A stretch of DNA of 64,000 bases from positions 124,001 to 188,000 of the forward strand of contig NZ_JADKCX010000001.1 in the NCBI RefSeq assembly GCF_016718685.1, in the 5' to 3' direction. Below are positions 8,584 through 16,896 of the stretch, one piece after another. The first letter of the stretch is position 1. Every line of letters starts with the position of its first letter. The notes beneath the pieces were generated by a model. The model was not told the DNA's origin and did not search any database. It was given only the letters and a program-made list of their open reading frames with translations. Origin of the DNA: Haliscomenobacter sp. (GTDB lineage: Bacteria; Bacteroidota; Bacteroidia; Chitinophagales; Saprospiraceae). The position numbers and the translations under genes are program-made.

Positions 8584-8726
8584 AAAGTTGAGCGGTTGAG
8601 AAGTTGAGGCTACCGCGAGCGACAGTCCGAAGCGGCAATACAGTTCTTTTGAAATGGACAAAACCAGATGCTCTTTTGTTGTCGCTCGCGGTAGCCTCAA
8701 CTCCTCAACCGCTCAACTTCTCAACT
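8584..8726 (-). repeat. GTTGAG word-repeat hairpin with GC clamp
   Basis: The left arm (8584-8624) carries GTTGAGCGGTTGAGAAG and then GGCTACCGCGAGCGACA. The right arm (8680-8726) carries TGTCGCTCGCGGTAGCC and then the complementary CTCAACCGCTCAAC words. The loop is 55 nt. It lies between two minus-strand genes, directly downstream of the SWIM protein gene, and ends in a T-run on the plus strand. Confidence 0.75.
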
Positions 8727-8739
8727 TTTTTATTAAATC

Positions 8740-9024
8740 TCATTCCGCTGATTCTTCCACCCTTTCCTGCACCGCCATCACCAGTGCCGCCAAATGAGCA
8801 CATAGTCCTTTAACCGGGCAAGTGCAGCTGATGGCAATGACTTCATCTCCACGGAGTTTAAGCGATACCTGTTCAATTCGGCCTGCGTATACCTTGGCCG
8901 TCCAGCGATAGCGGTATTCCTCTAATCCCACCAGGGCCCCATCCAACCAAAGGTCTTCCCCGGCCATGAGTACGTCTGTGGAGAAAGTGTCTTCCATTTC
9001 TGCAAGATAAAAAGGGACTCCCAT
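8740..9024 (-). CDS. SWIM zinc-finger domain protein
   Basis: A 94-aa protein whose C-terminal half holds the SWIM pattern CxCx(n)CxH: CTCPVKGLCAHLAAL. This binds zinc and usually mediates DNA or protein contacts. The N-terminal half is a short alpha/beta stretch without a known domain. It is shorter than most SWIM proteins, which carry helicase or large uncharacterised domains, so it may be a stand-alone adaptor. It is divergent from the secreted propeller-like gene across a word-repeat hairpin. Confidence 0.75.
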   Translation of the reverse strand: MGVPFYLAEMEDTFSTDVLMAGEDLWLDGALVGLEEYRYRWTAKVYAGRIEQVSLKLRGDEVIAISCTCPVKGLCAHLAALVMAVQERVEESAE

Positions 9025-9050
9025 GGAAAAAGATTATTTTTGCAAAAAAA

Positions 9051-9190
9051 GGGTTCGAGGTTAGAGTTGAGAAGGTTATGGCCTTCCATTCCTTAGCGTT
9101 TGTTCTCCAAAATTTAGGAATGGAAGGCCATAACCCCCGAACCCTCGAACTACGAACCCTTGAACTACGAACCCCCGAACCCTCGAACCT
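9051..9190. repeat. Word-repeat hairpin in a divergent intergenic region
   Basis: A perfect 20-bp stem (GGTTATGGCCTTCCATTCCT at 9074-9093 with its complement at 9116-9135) is flanked by GGTTCGAGG on the left and repeated CGAACCCTCGAACTACG on the right. Here the flanking genes diverge, so this copy cannot be a simple terminator. It would be transcribed as the leader of the plus-strand gene if the TATTTTTG at 9035-9042 is its -7 element. Confidence 0.7.
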
Positions 9191-9197
9191 TGTCCTT

Positions 9198-10091
9198 ATG
9201 CGCAATCGTTTGATTCTCCTGTTCTTAACCCTGTTTTTGCCCCTGTTGGTTCCCGCTCAGAAAAAAAAGTTTCGTTTGCCGCCAGATTTTGTGGAGGTTT
9301 CGGGCTTGCAGATCACTGCGCCCGACAGCATTTGGTGGCACAACGACAGCGGCGATCGGCCACGTTTGTTGCTTACCGACGGCCGGGGCCGAGTGCGTCA
9401 ACGCATTGCTTTATCTGGCATTCAAAACCGCGACTGGGAAGACATCAGTACCGACCCCTCTGGGCGTTTGTATATCGGAGATTTTGGCAACAACCTCAAC
9501 CGCCGTACCGATTTGCGGATTTACCTCTACCAACCCGGTACACAGCGGATTGATTCGATTTTGTTTGCCTACCCCGATCAGCGCTCTTTTGCACCGCCTC
9601 TGGCACAGTGGAATTTCGATGTAGAGGGTTTTTTCTGGTTCCGCGATTCCTTACACCTGTTTACCAAAAACCGCCTTGTCGCCGGGAATTATTACACCAA
9701 GCATTATATTTTGCCAGCCAAACCTGGTCAGTATGCTGCCATTTTACGCGATAGCTTCCTGTTGCCCAAACGGGTAGTGACTGCAGCAGCAGTACGTCCC
9801 GACGGCAAACAAATTGCCTTGCTCTCTTACTTCTACCGCATGACTTTTCTGGGGCTTTTACCCAAAACGCGTACCAGCATCTGGACCTTTACCGATTTCC
9901 CCGGTACGGATTTTTTTAAAGGTACCATGACCAAAACCAAGGTGCACAAACCGCCCCTCATCCCTACCCAATACGAATCACTGGACTACGTCAGCGAGCA
10001 ACGGGTCCTGATCGCATCGGAACGCACGATTATGTTTAAGCCAAAGGCGAAGCAAATAAAATTAAAGAAAGTTGAAAAGTTGAAAAGTTGA
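9198..10091 (+). CDS. Secreted protein, probable beta-propeller, unknown function
   Basis: A 297-aa protein with a clear signal peptide (MRNRLILLFLTLFLPLLVPAQ). The mature part begins KKKFRLPPDFVEVSGLQI and has blade-like strands (LLLTDGRGRVRQRI, DISTDPSGRLYIGDFGNN, LRIYLYQPG), suggesting an NHL/SMP-30-like propeller. No catalytic motif was recognised. ATG at 9198 was chosen because the upstream frame is only the CGAACC word-repeat. At the 3' end the frame runs into the AAAGTTGAA repeat, so the tail KLKKVEKLKS is repeat-encoded and the native stop may have been replaced. Confidence 0.7.
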   Translation: MRNRLILLFLTLFLPLLVPAQKKKFRLPPDFVEVSGLQITAPDSIWWHNDSGDRPRLLLTDGRGRVRQRIALSGIQNRDWEDISTDPSGRLYIGDFGNNLNRRTDLRIYLYQPGTQRIDSILFAYPDQRSFAPPLAQWNFDVEGFFWFRDSLHLFTKNRLVAGNYYTKHYILPAKPGQYAAILRDSFLLPKRVVTAAAVRPDGKQIALLSYFYRMTFLGLLPKTRTSIWTFTDFPGTDFFKGTMTKTKVHKPPLIPTQYESLDYVSEQRVLIASERTIMFKPKAKQIKLKKVEKLKS

Positions 10092-10183
10092 AAAGTTGAA
10101 AAGTTTTACAACATCTGCAGACGAATATTTCTATCTTGCTCTTACTAACTTTTAAACTTTTCAACCCTAAACTTTTCAACTCT
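10068..10183 (+). repeat. AAAGTTGAA word-repeat hairpin
   Basis: The left side repeats AAAGTTGAAAAGTTG four times, overlapping the end of the propeller gene. The right side (about 10148-10180) has AACTTTTAAACTTTTCAACC and CTAAACTTTTCAACTC. The loop is about 45 nt. It lies between two plus-strand genes, so it would act as a terminator for the first. Confidence 0.7.
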
Positions 10184-10185
10184 TT

Positions 10186-11220
10186 ATGCAGCCTACACCC
10201 ATTCGCACCATCGTTATCGGAAGTTACCCCTTCCCCGGCTGGCTTGAATTTGCGATCCAACACCTGGACAAATTTGGCCCTGCAGATTTGGAAGAAATGA
10301 TCGAAGACGCAGTGGTAGCCGCCGTACACGATCAGGTCGCTGCTGGCCTTGACGTGATCACCGACGGGGAGCAAACTCGTCTGGATTTCAACCTTTCTTT
10401 TTATGGCTACCTCAAAGGCATTGAGGCCAATGAGTCCGAAACGCGCAAATTTGGCCCCGCTGCCCACGACCAACGCGGCAAACACAGCATCGTAGAACCC
10501 CTGCGCGCCCCCGAAGGGCTGGGAGCCGTGAAGGAGTTTTTGCGCCTAAAAAGACTGGCACCCGCCGGGCCAAGCCTCAAAACCAGTGTACCCGGCCCTT
10601 ACACCCTGAGTGGCCGGATGCTGCCCAACCAACAATACCCCGACCGCTACGCCATCACGGAAGCGCTGCTGCCCATTGTGCGCAAAGAGTTGGAAGACCT
10701 GGTGGCGGCTGGCTGTACCGAAATTACGGTAGACGAGCCTTCCATGAGTTGTTATGCCTATAAGGAGGACACCCAACGTTTTGTCGACATCTTCAACCGT
10801 ACCGTAGAATCGGTACAGGGCAAATGCCGCTTGTCTACACACATGTGTTTTGGCAATTTTAAAGGTCGCCCGGTGGGTTACCGCAGCATCAAGCCCATGC
10901 TGCCCGATTTTCTGGATTTGAATGTTGACGAAATCCACATCGAAATGGCCAATCGGGAGTTTGCCGAGATTGAACTATTGGCTCCTTTTGCCGAAAAAAT
11001 GGACGTAGCCGTGGGCATCATCGATGTAAAAAACTACTACATCGAAACCGAAAAAGATGTGGTTGAGCGCATTCGCCGCTGTTTGCAATACGTGCCTGCT
11101 GAAAAGCTGGCGGTAGCACCGGATTGTGGGTTGAGCCAAACGGCGCGCTGGGCTTCACGGCAGAAGTTGATCAATATGGTGAAGGGGGCGAAGCTGGTAA
11201 GGGAACAATTGAATAAATGA
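10186..11220 (+). CDS. Cobalamin-independent methionine synthase, core MetE catalytic domain
   Basis: A 344-aa protein equal to the C-terminal catalytic barrel of MetE, without the N-terminal half of the 750-aa enzyme. Expected zinc/homocysteine ligands are visible: His219 and Cys221 in THMCFGN, Glu253 in IHIEMANRE and Cys314 in APDCGLSQTARW. Short core-MetE proteins are thought to use methyl donors other than the polyglutamyl folate used by long MetE (the MesA-D groups). Bacterial MesD needs a partner, MesX, which I do not see here, so the subgroup is open. It starts just after a word-repeat hairpin and stands alone. Confidence 0.82.
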   Translation: MQPTPIRTIVIGSYPFPGWLEFAIQHLDKFGPADLEEMIEDAVVAAVHDQVAAGLDVITDGEQTRLDFNLSFYGYLKGIEANESETRKFGPAAHDQRGKHSIVEPLRAPEGLGAVKEFLRLKRLAPAGPSLKTSVPGPYTLSGRMLPNQQYPDRYAITEALLPIVRKELEDLVAAGCTEITVDEPSMSCYAYKEDTQRFVDIFNRTVESVQGKCRLSTHMCFGNFKGRPVGYRSIKPMLPDFLDLNVDEIHIEMANREFAEIELLAPFAEKMDVAVGIIDVKNYYIETEKDVVERIRRCLQYVPAEKLAVAPDCGLSQTARWASRQKLINMVKGAKLVREQLNK

Positions 11221-11316
11221 CGAATAACGAATGACGAGTGACGAATTTGGTGCACCGCCGCGCAATATTTTCCCCCCCCCCGGGCCCCCCCCCCCCCCCC
11301 TTTTCGTCATTAAAAA
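11214..11316 (+). repeat. ATGACGAATA word-repeat with collapsed right arm and poly-C tract
   Basis: The left arm repeats the word AATGACGAATAACGAATGAC. The expected complementary right arm is reduced to TTTTCGTCATT at 11300-11311. Between them, 11272-11300 is an almost pure C tract with one GGG interruption. Compared with the intact hairpins elsewhere in the window, this looks like a hairpin whose second arm was misread or lost. Confidence 0.6.
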
Positions 11317-11325
11317 AATAGCATA

Positions 11326-12198
11326 TTGAAACCTGCACTTCTAACAGATCAGGCCCTCTGGGACGACGTCCTCCAACAATCTACCGATCCCCATCAATTC
11401 CAACTCTGGTGGCTGGGCCAAAGTGGTTTCCTCCTGCAATGGCAAGGACAGCGGGTGCTGCTTGATCCGTATTTGTCGGATTCACTGACCAAAAAATACG
11501 CCCACACCACCAAACCCCATGTGCGCATCAGCGAGCGGGTGATCGACCCACAGTTGCTGCGGGGTATAGATGTGTTGAGCTCCAGCCACAACCACACCGA
11601 CCATTTGGACGCTGAAACCTTACAACCCATTTTGGCCAACAATCTCCAAGCCAGGTTCCTCATCCCGGAGGCCAATCGAGATTTTGTGGTTGAAAGAGTG
11701 GGTTGTACCCGTGATTTTCCGATAGGATTGAACGATGGCCAAAGTGTGAGCATCGGTTTGTTTACTTTTTACGGCGTACCCGCTGCACACAATGAACTGG
11801 AGCGCGATGCCCAGGGCAATTGCCGCTACATGGGTTACGTAGTTGAGTTCGGACCCTGGAAAATTTACCACAGTGGGGATACCCTTTGGTACGAAGGGAT
11901 GGTTGAGGTACTGAGACCCTTTCAGGTGGATATTGCCCTTTTGCCCATCAATGGCCATGATCCTGCTCGTGGGGTGGCCGGAAACCTGAACGCTCAGGAA
12001 GCAGTGGATTTGGGGCGAGCCATTGGCGCCAAATGGGTGATCCCTCACCACTACGATATGTTTGCCTTCAACACAGCTGATCCGGCGGATTTTGTTGCTG
12101 CCGCAAAAAAAGCAGCGCAGAACTATTGCGTATTGGAATTAGGAGATAAGTTCGTTTTTTCGCAAGATACCCTGCCCGCACGGGGTGGGCAGGCATAA
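11326..12198 (+). CDS. MBL-fold metallo-hydrolase, UlaG-like
   Basis: A 290-aa metallo-beta-lactamase-fold hydrolase. The metal motif HxHxDH is at His88, His90, Asp92 and His93 (SHNHTDHLD). It starts at TTG (11326) giving MKPALLTDQALW; no in-frame ATG precedes the fold. The layout QLWWLGQSGFLLQWQGQRVLLDPYL resembles UlaG/L-ascorbate-6-phosphate lactonase and the NAPE-PLD-like branch; the substrate is unknown. The HSGDTLWYEGM segment supplies a further metal Asp, and IPHHYDMF the last His. No operon partner: a poly-C repeat precedes it and about 100 nt separate it from the next gene. Confidence 0.8.
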   Translation: MKPALLTDQALWDDVLQQSTDPHQFQLWWLGQSGFLLQWQGQRVLLDPYLSDSLTKKYAHTTKPHVRISERVIDPQLLRGIDVLSSSHNHTDHLDAETLQPILANNLQARFLIPEANRDFVVERVGCTRDFPIGLNDGQSVSIGLFTFYGVPAAHNELERDAQGNCRYMGYVVEFGPWKIYHSGDTLWYEGMVEVLRPFQVDIALLPINGHDPARGVAGNLNAQEAVDLGRAIGAKWVIPHHYDMFAFNTADPADFVAAAKKAAQNYCVLELGDKFVFSQDTLPARGGQA

Positions 12199-12252
12199 CA
12201 TTTAACTAAAAATATTTTTCAGCGCGGTTTCGTCATAACCAGAAAACCTGTA

Positions 12253-12291
12253 AATTGAACAGGATATTCGCCCCCATAATTGAACAGGATA
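12253..12291 (+). repeat. Two 14-bp direct repeats spaced 25 bp
   Basis: AATTGAACAGGATA occurs at 12253-12266 and 12278-12291, a centre-to-centre distance of 25 bp, just before the ATG at 12302. Same-face spacing of this kind can mark a tandem regulator-binding site, but it may equally be a small duplication. Confidence 0.45.
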
Positions 12292-12301
12292 ACCGTATTT
12301 T

Positions 12302-12688
12302 ATGGCTGAATCTTTATGGCGCTTTACAAATGACCACGGTCAACCTTACCTCATTGGCCTTTTTCATGGCGACAAGGACGGGCACCTCGTGGTGCACTGC
12401 AATTCCAGGGTCGTTTTAATCGATTTTAATGTACAGGATACCAAAGCTTATTCTTTTTTCATCGAAGAAGAGTTGTGCGAAGTAAAACTCGACCGTCAGG
12501 ACGAGGGGTTTGCTTATTCCTGTGCAATTAATTTGGAGGTGGATACACCCAAAAACCGCTGGCGAAAATCCAGAGTAGCGGATGAAAAAATCAATTATCA
12601 ACAGGCCTGGTGGATTGCAGGAGGTGTCTTCCTGCTGATTTTCCTCTTCAGCATCTTCCTCAAAAGTACATTTATTCCCAGAATCTGA
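12302..12688 (+). CDS. Hypothetical protein with C-terminal membrane anchor
   Basis: A 128-aa protein. Residues 1-100 are a soluble, beta-rich domain (PYLIGLFHGDKDGHLVVHC and SRVVLIDFNVQDTKAYSFFI) without a recognised family. Residues of about 103-123 form one membrane helix (WWIAGGVFLLIFLFSIFLK), suggesting a tail-anchored cytoplasmic protein. It is followed at 16 nt by scpB on the same strand, but a -7-like element for scpB lies between them. Function is unknown. Confidence 0.65.
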   Translation: MAESLWRFTNDHGQPYLIGLFHGDKDGHLVVHCNSRVVLIDFNVQDTKAYSFFIEEELCEVKLDRQDEGFAYSCAINLEVDTPKNRWRKSRVADEKINYQQAWWIAGGVFLLIFLFSIFLKSTFIPRI

Positions 12689-12690
12689 CG

Positions 12691-12698
12691 TACTTTTG
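12691..12698 (+). promoter_or_regulatory. -7 promoter element before scpB
   Basis: TACTTTTG matches TAnnTTTG exactly. Its position 7 nt before the ATG at 12705 would make the scpB mRNA leaderless or nearly so. No convincing -33 TTTG is present. Confidence 0.35.
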
Positions 12699-12704
12699 CC
12701 CGCT

Positions 12705-13307
12705 ATGAAGTACTTGGCACAACACATTGAAAGTTTGATCTTCACTGCCGATGCCCCCATTTCTTTTGGAGAAATTCGAGCCTGTTTGGAAGAAACCTTT
12801 GGTTTGGAATTCCATCAGGAAGAATTGGAAAAAGCCATTGTCCAGCTGAAGGAAAAATACCAGGACGAGGCATACTCCTTCGAAATGCTTGAAATTGCCG
12901 AGGGCTACCAGTTTTTGACCAAAGGGGCTTACCACAATACGGTTGGCACTTTGCTCAAACAAAAAACGCGCAAACGCCTATCTCGTGCGGCTTTGGAAAC
13001 ACTGGCCATCGTGGCTTACAAGCAGCCAGTTTCCAAATCGGAGGTCGAAAAAATTCGGGGGGTAAATTCTGATTATGCCCTCCAGAAACTATTGGAGAAG
13101 GAACTTGTTTCTATTGTGGGCCGCAGCGAAGGCCCCGGGAAACCACTTTTGTACGGAGCAGGAGACAAATTCATGAATTACTTTGGGTTAAAAAGCATCA
13201 AGGATTTGCCCCAGCCCAAAGAATTTAAGGACCCTGAAAACCTGATTGGGGAACCCGAAGAAATTGAAGAAATTGCGGAAGAGTCCGCAGATCTTAGTAA
13301 CGATTAA
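12705..13307 (+). CDS. scpB: Segregation and condensation protein ScpB
   Basis: A 200-aa kleisin-associated winged-helix protein of the SMC-ScpA-ScpB complex, which acts in chromosome compaction and segregation. Two winged-helix units are visible. The second contains the diagnostic stretch RAALETLAIVAYKQPVSKSE followed by IRGVNSDYALQKLLEK. The C-terminus is an acidic tail (EEIEEIAEESADLS). ATG at 12705 (MKYLAQHIESLIFTAD) was preferred to the TTG three codons earlier. ScpA and SMC are not in the window. Confidence 0.93.
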   Translation: MKYLAQHIESLIFTADAPISFGEIRACLEETFGLEFHQEELEKAIVQLKEKYQDEAYSFEMLEIAEGYQFLTKGAYHNTVGTLLKQKTRKRLSRAALETLAIVAYKQPVSKSEVEKIRGVNSDYALQKLLEKELVSIVGRSEGPGKPLLYGAGDKFMNYFGLKSIKDLPQPKEFKDPENLIGEPEEIEEIAEESADLSND

Positions 13308-13318
13308 CTGAAAATAGC

Positions 13319-13828
13319 ATGGAAGAAATGCTCGTCAACCGCGTAGCCAATAGCGGTTTGACCACCATAAACCTGGAAGATTTTTTCCCAGCTGGCGAAA
13401 TTGCCCATTTCGATCTGGTGGACTACCTGTTTATGGGCTTGATCCTCAAAGAAAAAGATTTTCGGGAAGCCCTCAAAAACCACGATTGGACCCAGTACCA
13501 GGGCAAAGTGTTGTTGGTGTATTGTTCCAATGATTCGATCATTCCGGTGTGGGCCTACATGCTAGTGGCCACTTATGCCGAGCCTTTTGCCAAAGACATT
13601 TTTCAAGGCGATCTGGAGAACTACTACAAAGCGGCCTACAATCGGGCCTTGAGCCATATTGACCCGGCCAGTTATGCAGGCCAGCGCATCGTCATCAAAG
13701 GGTGTAGCGACAAACCAGTGCCCCCTGCGGCATATCTTGAATTGACCCGCGTGTTGAAACCCCACGTACTCAGCATCATGTACGGTGAGCCTTGCTCTAC
13801 TGTGCCGATTTATAAACGTAAAAGTTGA
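13319..13828 (+). CDS. DUF2480 family protein
   Basis: A 169-aa soluble protein of DUF2480, a Bacteroidota-restricted family of unknown function. Characteristic stretches are VNRVANSGLTTINLEDF near the N-terminus, KVLLVYCSNDSIIPVWAYML in the middle and KGCSDKPVPPAAYLELTR near the C-terminus. It starts 11 nt after scpB, so it is probably cotranscribed. A short word-repeat (AAGTTGAAGAGG / CCTAAACTTTTT) follows the stop at 13825-13850 and may end the transcript. Confidence 0.85.
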   Translation: MEEMLVNRVANSGLTTINLEDFFPAGEIAHFDLVDYLFMGLILKEKDFREALKNHDWTQYQGKVLLVYCSNDSIIPVWAYMLVATYAEPFAKDIFQGDLENYYKAAYNRALSHIDPASYAGQRIVIKGCSDKPVPPAAYLELTRVLKPHVLSIMYGEPCSTVPIYKRKS

Positions 13829-13861
13829 AGAGGTGCAACCTAAACTTTTTAACGCTTAATC

Positions 13862-14770
13862 ATGCAAAAAGGACTTCGTATTTACGCTGCTGTTGCCACG
13901 GCAATTATTGCCATCGCGATACTTACTTCATACAGCGGCACGCGTACGGGCAGCAGCAATGGAGGCAACAACGATAGTTTGCCTCAGGTGATCAAAAGTG
14001 TCAACCTCAACCGCAGTTTTGACTTCGCGAATGAACCGGTGCCCGCGCAAAACTTTGATGTGCGCGAACGCCTGGAAAAGGAATTGCTGATCAACTCATA
14101 CCTCCACGCCAATACCTTGATCAACATCAAACGGACATCGCGGTATTTTCCCATGATTGAAAAAATCCTGGCCGAAAACGACCTACCCGAAGACCTCAAA
14201 TATTTTCCAGTCATTGAAAGCAACCTGAGCAATGCAGTGTCTTCTGCTGGTGCAAAGGGCCTCTGGCAGTTCATGAAAAGTTCGGCAGATTATTACGGAC
14301 TGGAAGTCAACGAAGAAGTAGACGAGCGCTACCACATCGAAAAATCGACCCGCGCCGCCATCAAGTACCTGAAAGACCTCAAAAAACGCTTTGGCTCCTG
14401 GGCTTTGGTCTCTGCGGCCTACAACCTCGGGCCAACCCGCCTGGCCAGCGACATCAAATTGCAACGCGCCGAATCCTACTACGAACTCAACCTGCCCGAT
14501 GAAACGATGCGTTATTTCTTTCGTTTGATCGCCGTAAAGGACATTTTCCAAAATCCTCAGCAATACGGGTTTTATCTCGATGATGATTCTTACCCTCCAC
14601 TGGATAACTACAAAATCGTGGAGGTAAAAACCCCCATCCTCAATCTGGGTGACTTCGCCCGCGAACACGGCACGAATTACCGGATGCTCAAAATTTACAA
14701 TCCCTGGATGATTGATTCGAAGTTGAGCAATAAGGCTGGAAAGTTGTATGAAATCAAAATCCCCAAGTAA
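13862..14770 (+). CDS. Membrane-anchored lytic transglycosylase
   Basis: A 302-aa periplasmic enzyme that cleaves peptidoglycan between MurNAc and GlcNAc with anhydro-ring formation. It has an N-terminal signal anchor (residues 7-24). The SLT domain spans about 100-230, with catalytic Glu119 in PVIESNLS, GLWQFM and SAAYNLGPTR. There is a LysM-like tail (VEVKTPILNLGDFAREHGTNY...YEIKIPK). This layout matches MltD-like enzymes of Bacteroidota, which normally have one or more LysM repeats; here only one remains. Confidence 0.9.
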   Translation: MQKGLRIYAAVATAIIAIAILTSYSGTRTGSSNGGNNDSLPQVIKSVNLNRSFDFANEPVPAQNFDVRERLEKELLINSYLHANTLINIKRTSRYFPMIEKILAENDLPEDLKYFPVIESNLSNAVSSAGAKGLWQFMKSSADYYGLEVNEEVDERYHIEKSTRAAIKYLKDLKKRFGSWALVSAAYNLGPTRLASDIKLQRAESYYELNLPDETMRYFFRLIAVKDIFQNPQQYGFYLDDDSYPPLDNYKIVEVKTPILNLGDFAREHGTNYRMLKIYNPWMIDSKLSNKAGKLYEIKIPK

Positions 14771-14834
14771 GGAAAGGAACGAAAAATTCACACAATGAAT
14801 ATATCTTGCTTCCGCATGAAATATTCATACCGTG

Positions 14835-16808
14835 ATGAAAAAATTCTTTTTGCTGTTACCGCTCTTTTTTGTCCTTGTGTTCACGAGCATAGCTCAGGAA
14901 ACCTTTACCAATCCCTTATTGCCTTCTGGTGCTGACCCTTATAGTTTTTACAAAGACGGCTATTACTATTACACCCATACCATGGGCAATAGATTGGGCA
15001 TTTGGAAAACCAAAAACCTGGCCAATCTTAAAACAGCTCAAGCAAAAATCATTTGGACTCCGCCATCAGGCACCATGTATTCCAAGGAAATATGGGCCCC
15101 AGAGATCCATTTTATCCAAGGCAAATGGTACATGTATTTTGCGGCTGATGACGGCGACAACAAGCATCATCGGATGTATGTGTTGGAAAATGCCTCCCCA
15201 GACCCCATGCAAGGCAACTGGGATTTTAAAGGAAAAGTAGCCGACGGCACCGACAAATGGGCCATTGATGGTGATGTTTTTGAGCACAATGGCCAACTTT
15301 ACATGATTTGGTCGGGCTGGGAAGGGGATGTCAACGTGCAGCAAAATATTTACATCGCCAAAATGAAAACCCCCTGGACAATTGAGGGGCCAAGGGTCAT
15401 GCTCTCCGGTTCGGATTTCGACTGGGAAAAACACGGCGATTTGCCGGGCAACCCCAGCCATGTCAATGTCAACGAAGGACCGCAAATTTTGAAACACGAC
15501 AATAAAGTGTTGATCATTTATTCCGCCAGTGGATGTTGGACAGATTTTTACGCGTTGGGCATGCTGAGTACAGATAAAAACGCGGACTTACTCAACCCCA
15601 AGAGCTGGGTTAAATCGCCTCAACCCGTTTTTAAAGCTTCCCCCGAAAATGGCGTGTATGCTCCCGGGCACAATTCATTCTTCAAATCGCCCGATGGCAA
15701 AGAAGATTGGATTTTGTACCACGCGAATGCAAAGCCCGGACAAGGTTGTGGCAATTTCCGTTCGCCCAGAATGCAAAAATTCAGCTGGAATGCCGATGGT
15801 ACACCCAACTTTGGCACCCCGGTAAAAGAGCAGGAGGTACTGGCTATCCCTTCGGGACAAACCCGCGCGAATGCAAAAGCAAAATTACCTCAAAACCCCA
15901 TTTTTGAAGGCTGGTACGCCGATCCGGAAGGGGTGATTTTAGACAAAAAATACTGGGTATTCCCCACTTTTTCAGCAAAATACAAAGCCCAGGTTTTTTT
16001 GGACGCGTTTTCCTCCAAGGACCTGGTGAACTGGAAAAAACACCCCAGGATTGTTGATACCAGCGCGATCAAATGGGCCAACATGGCCATGTGGGCACCC
16101 TCGATTGTGCAAAAGGACCAGCAATATTTTCTGTTTTTTTCAGCCAATGACATTCAAAGTGCCGAAAGAAACAAGGTGAAAGACGATACCATGGGTGGAA
16201 TTGGGATTGCGGTGGCCAATCGGCCCGAAGGCCCCTACCGCGATTATTTGGGCAAACCCCTGATCAATCACTTTTACAATAAGGCTCAGCCCATTGATCA
16301 GTTTGTATTTCAAGACAAAGACCAGCAATACTACATCCTTTACGGTGGCTGGGGGCATTGCAATGTTGGGAAACTCAATGCTGATTTCACTGCCTTAACG
16401 CCCTTCCCGAATGGCGATTTGGTCAAAGAAATTACGCCACAAGGGTATGTGGAAGGGCCAACGATGTTTATCCGCAATGGAAAATACTACCTGATGTGGT
16501 CGGAAGGTGGTTGGACCAATGGCACCTACAAAGTAGCCTATGCCGTTGCCGATGGTGTGATGGGGCCTTTTGAAAAGATCGGTACGATTTTAAAAGCCGA
16601 TGAGAACATCGCTACCGGAGCCGGGCACCATTCCGTCATCAATGTTCCGAATACCGATGAGTGGTACATGGTTTATCACCGCCGCCCAATCCCTAATTTT
16701 GATAGAGATCACCGCGTGGTGTGCATTGACCGACTTTATTTTAATGCCGATGGCACGATTAAAGAGGTAAAAATGACCTTTGAAGGGGTGAAGCGAAAAT
16801 TGAAGTAG
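14835..16808 (+). CDS. Secreted tandem GH43-family glycosidase
   Basis: A 657-aa protein with a signal peptide (MKKFFLLLPLFFVLVFTSIAQ) and two five-bladed GH43-type propellers. Domain 1 (about 22-335) starts FTNPLLPSGADPYSFYKDGY with the general-base Asp34, then WAIDGDVFE and VNEGPQIL for the pKa-modulating Asp and acid Glu. Domain 2 (about 350-655) starts NPIFEGWYADPEGV with YVEGPTMF later. GH43 enzymes are mostly alpha-L-arabinofuranosidases, beta-xylosidases or arabinanases; the specificity cannot be fixed by eye. ATG at 14835 is preferred to the GTG one codon earlier. No T9SS tail, so it is periplasmic or free. It opens the carbohydrate island. Confidence 0.88.
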   Translation: MKKFFLLLPLFFVLVFTSIAQETFTNPLLPSGADPYSFYKDGYYYYTHTMGNRLGIWKTKNLANLKTAQAKIIWTPPSGTMYSKEIWAPEIHFIQGKWYMYFAADDGDNKHHRMYVLENASPDPMQGNWDFKGKVADGTDKWAIDGDVFEHNGQLYMIWSGWEGDVNVQQNIYIAKMKTPWTIEGPRVMLSGSDFDWEKHGDLPGNPSHVNVNEGPQILKHDNKVLIIYSASGCWTDFYALGMLSTDKNADLLNPKSWVKSPQPVFKASPENGVYAPGHNSFFKSPDGKEDWILYHANAKPGQGCGNFRSPRMQKFSWNADGTPNFGTPVKEQEVLAIPSGQTRANAKAKLPQNPIFEGWYADPEGVILDKKYWVFPTFSAKYKAQVFLDAFSSKDLVNWKKHPRIVDTSAIKWANMAMWAPSIVQKDQQYFLFFSANDIQSAERNKVKDDTMGGIGIAVANRPEGPYRDYLGKPLINHFYNKAQPIDQFVFQDKDQQYYILYGGWGHCNVGKLNADFTALTPFPNGDLVKEITPQGYVEGPTMFIRNGKYYLMWSEGGWTNGTYKVAYAVADGVMGPFEKIGTILKADENIATGAGHHSVINVPNTDEWYMVYHRRPIPNFDRDHRVVCIDRLYFNADGTIKEVKMTFEGVKRKLK

Positions 16809-16896
16809 CAAAGTTTGTCAAATTGCGACCAATTATTTAAGCTGTTTTGGCCGAAATGCTACAAATTGAATTGACTTCTATTGCGCTGAATACCAG

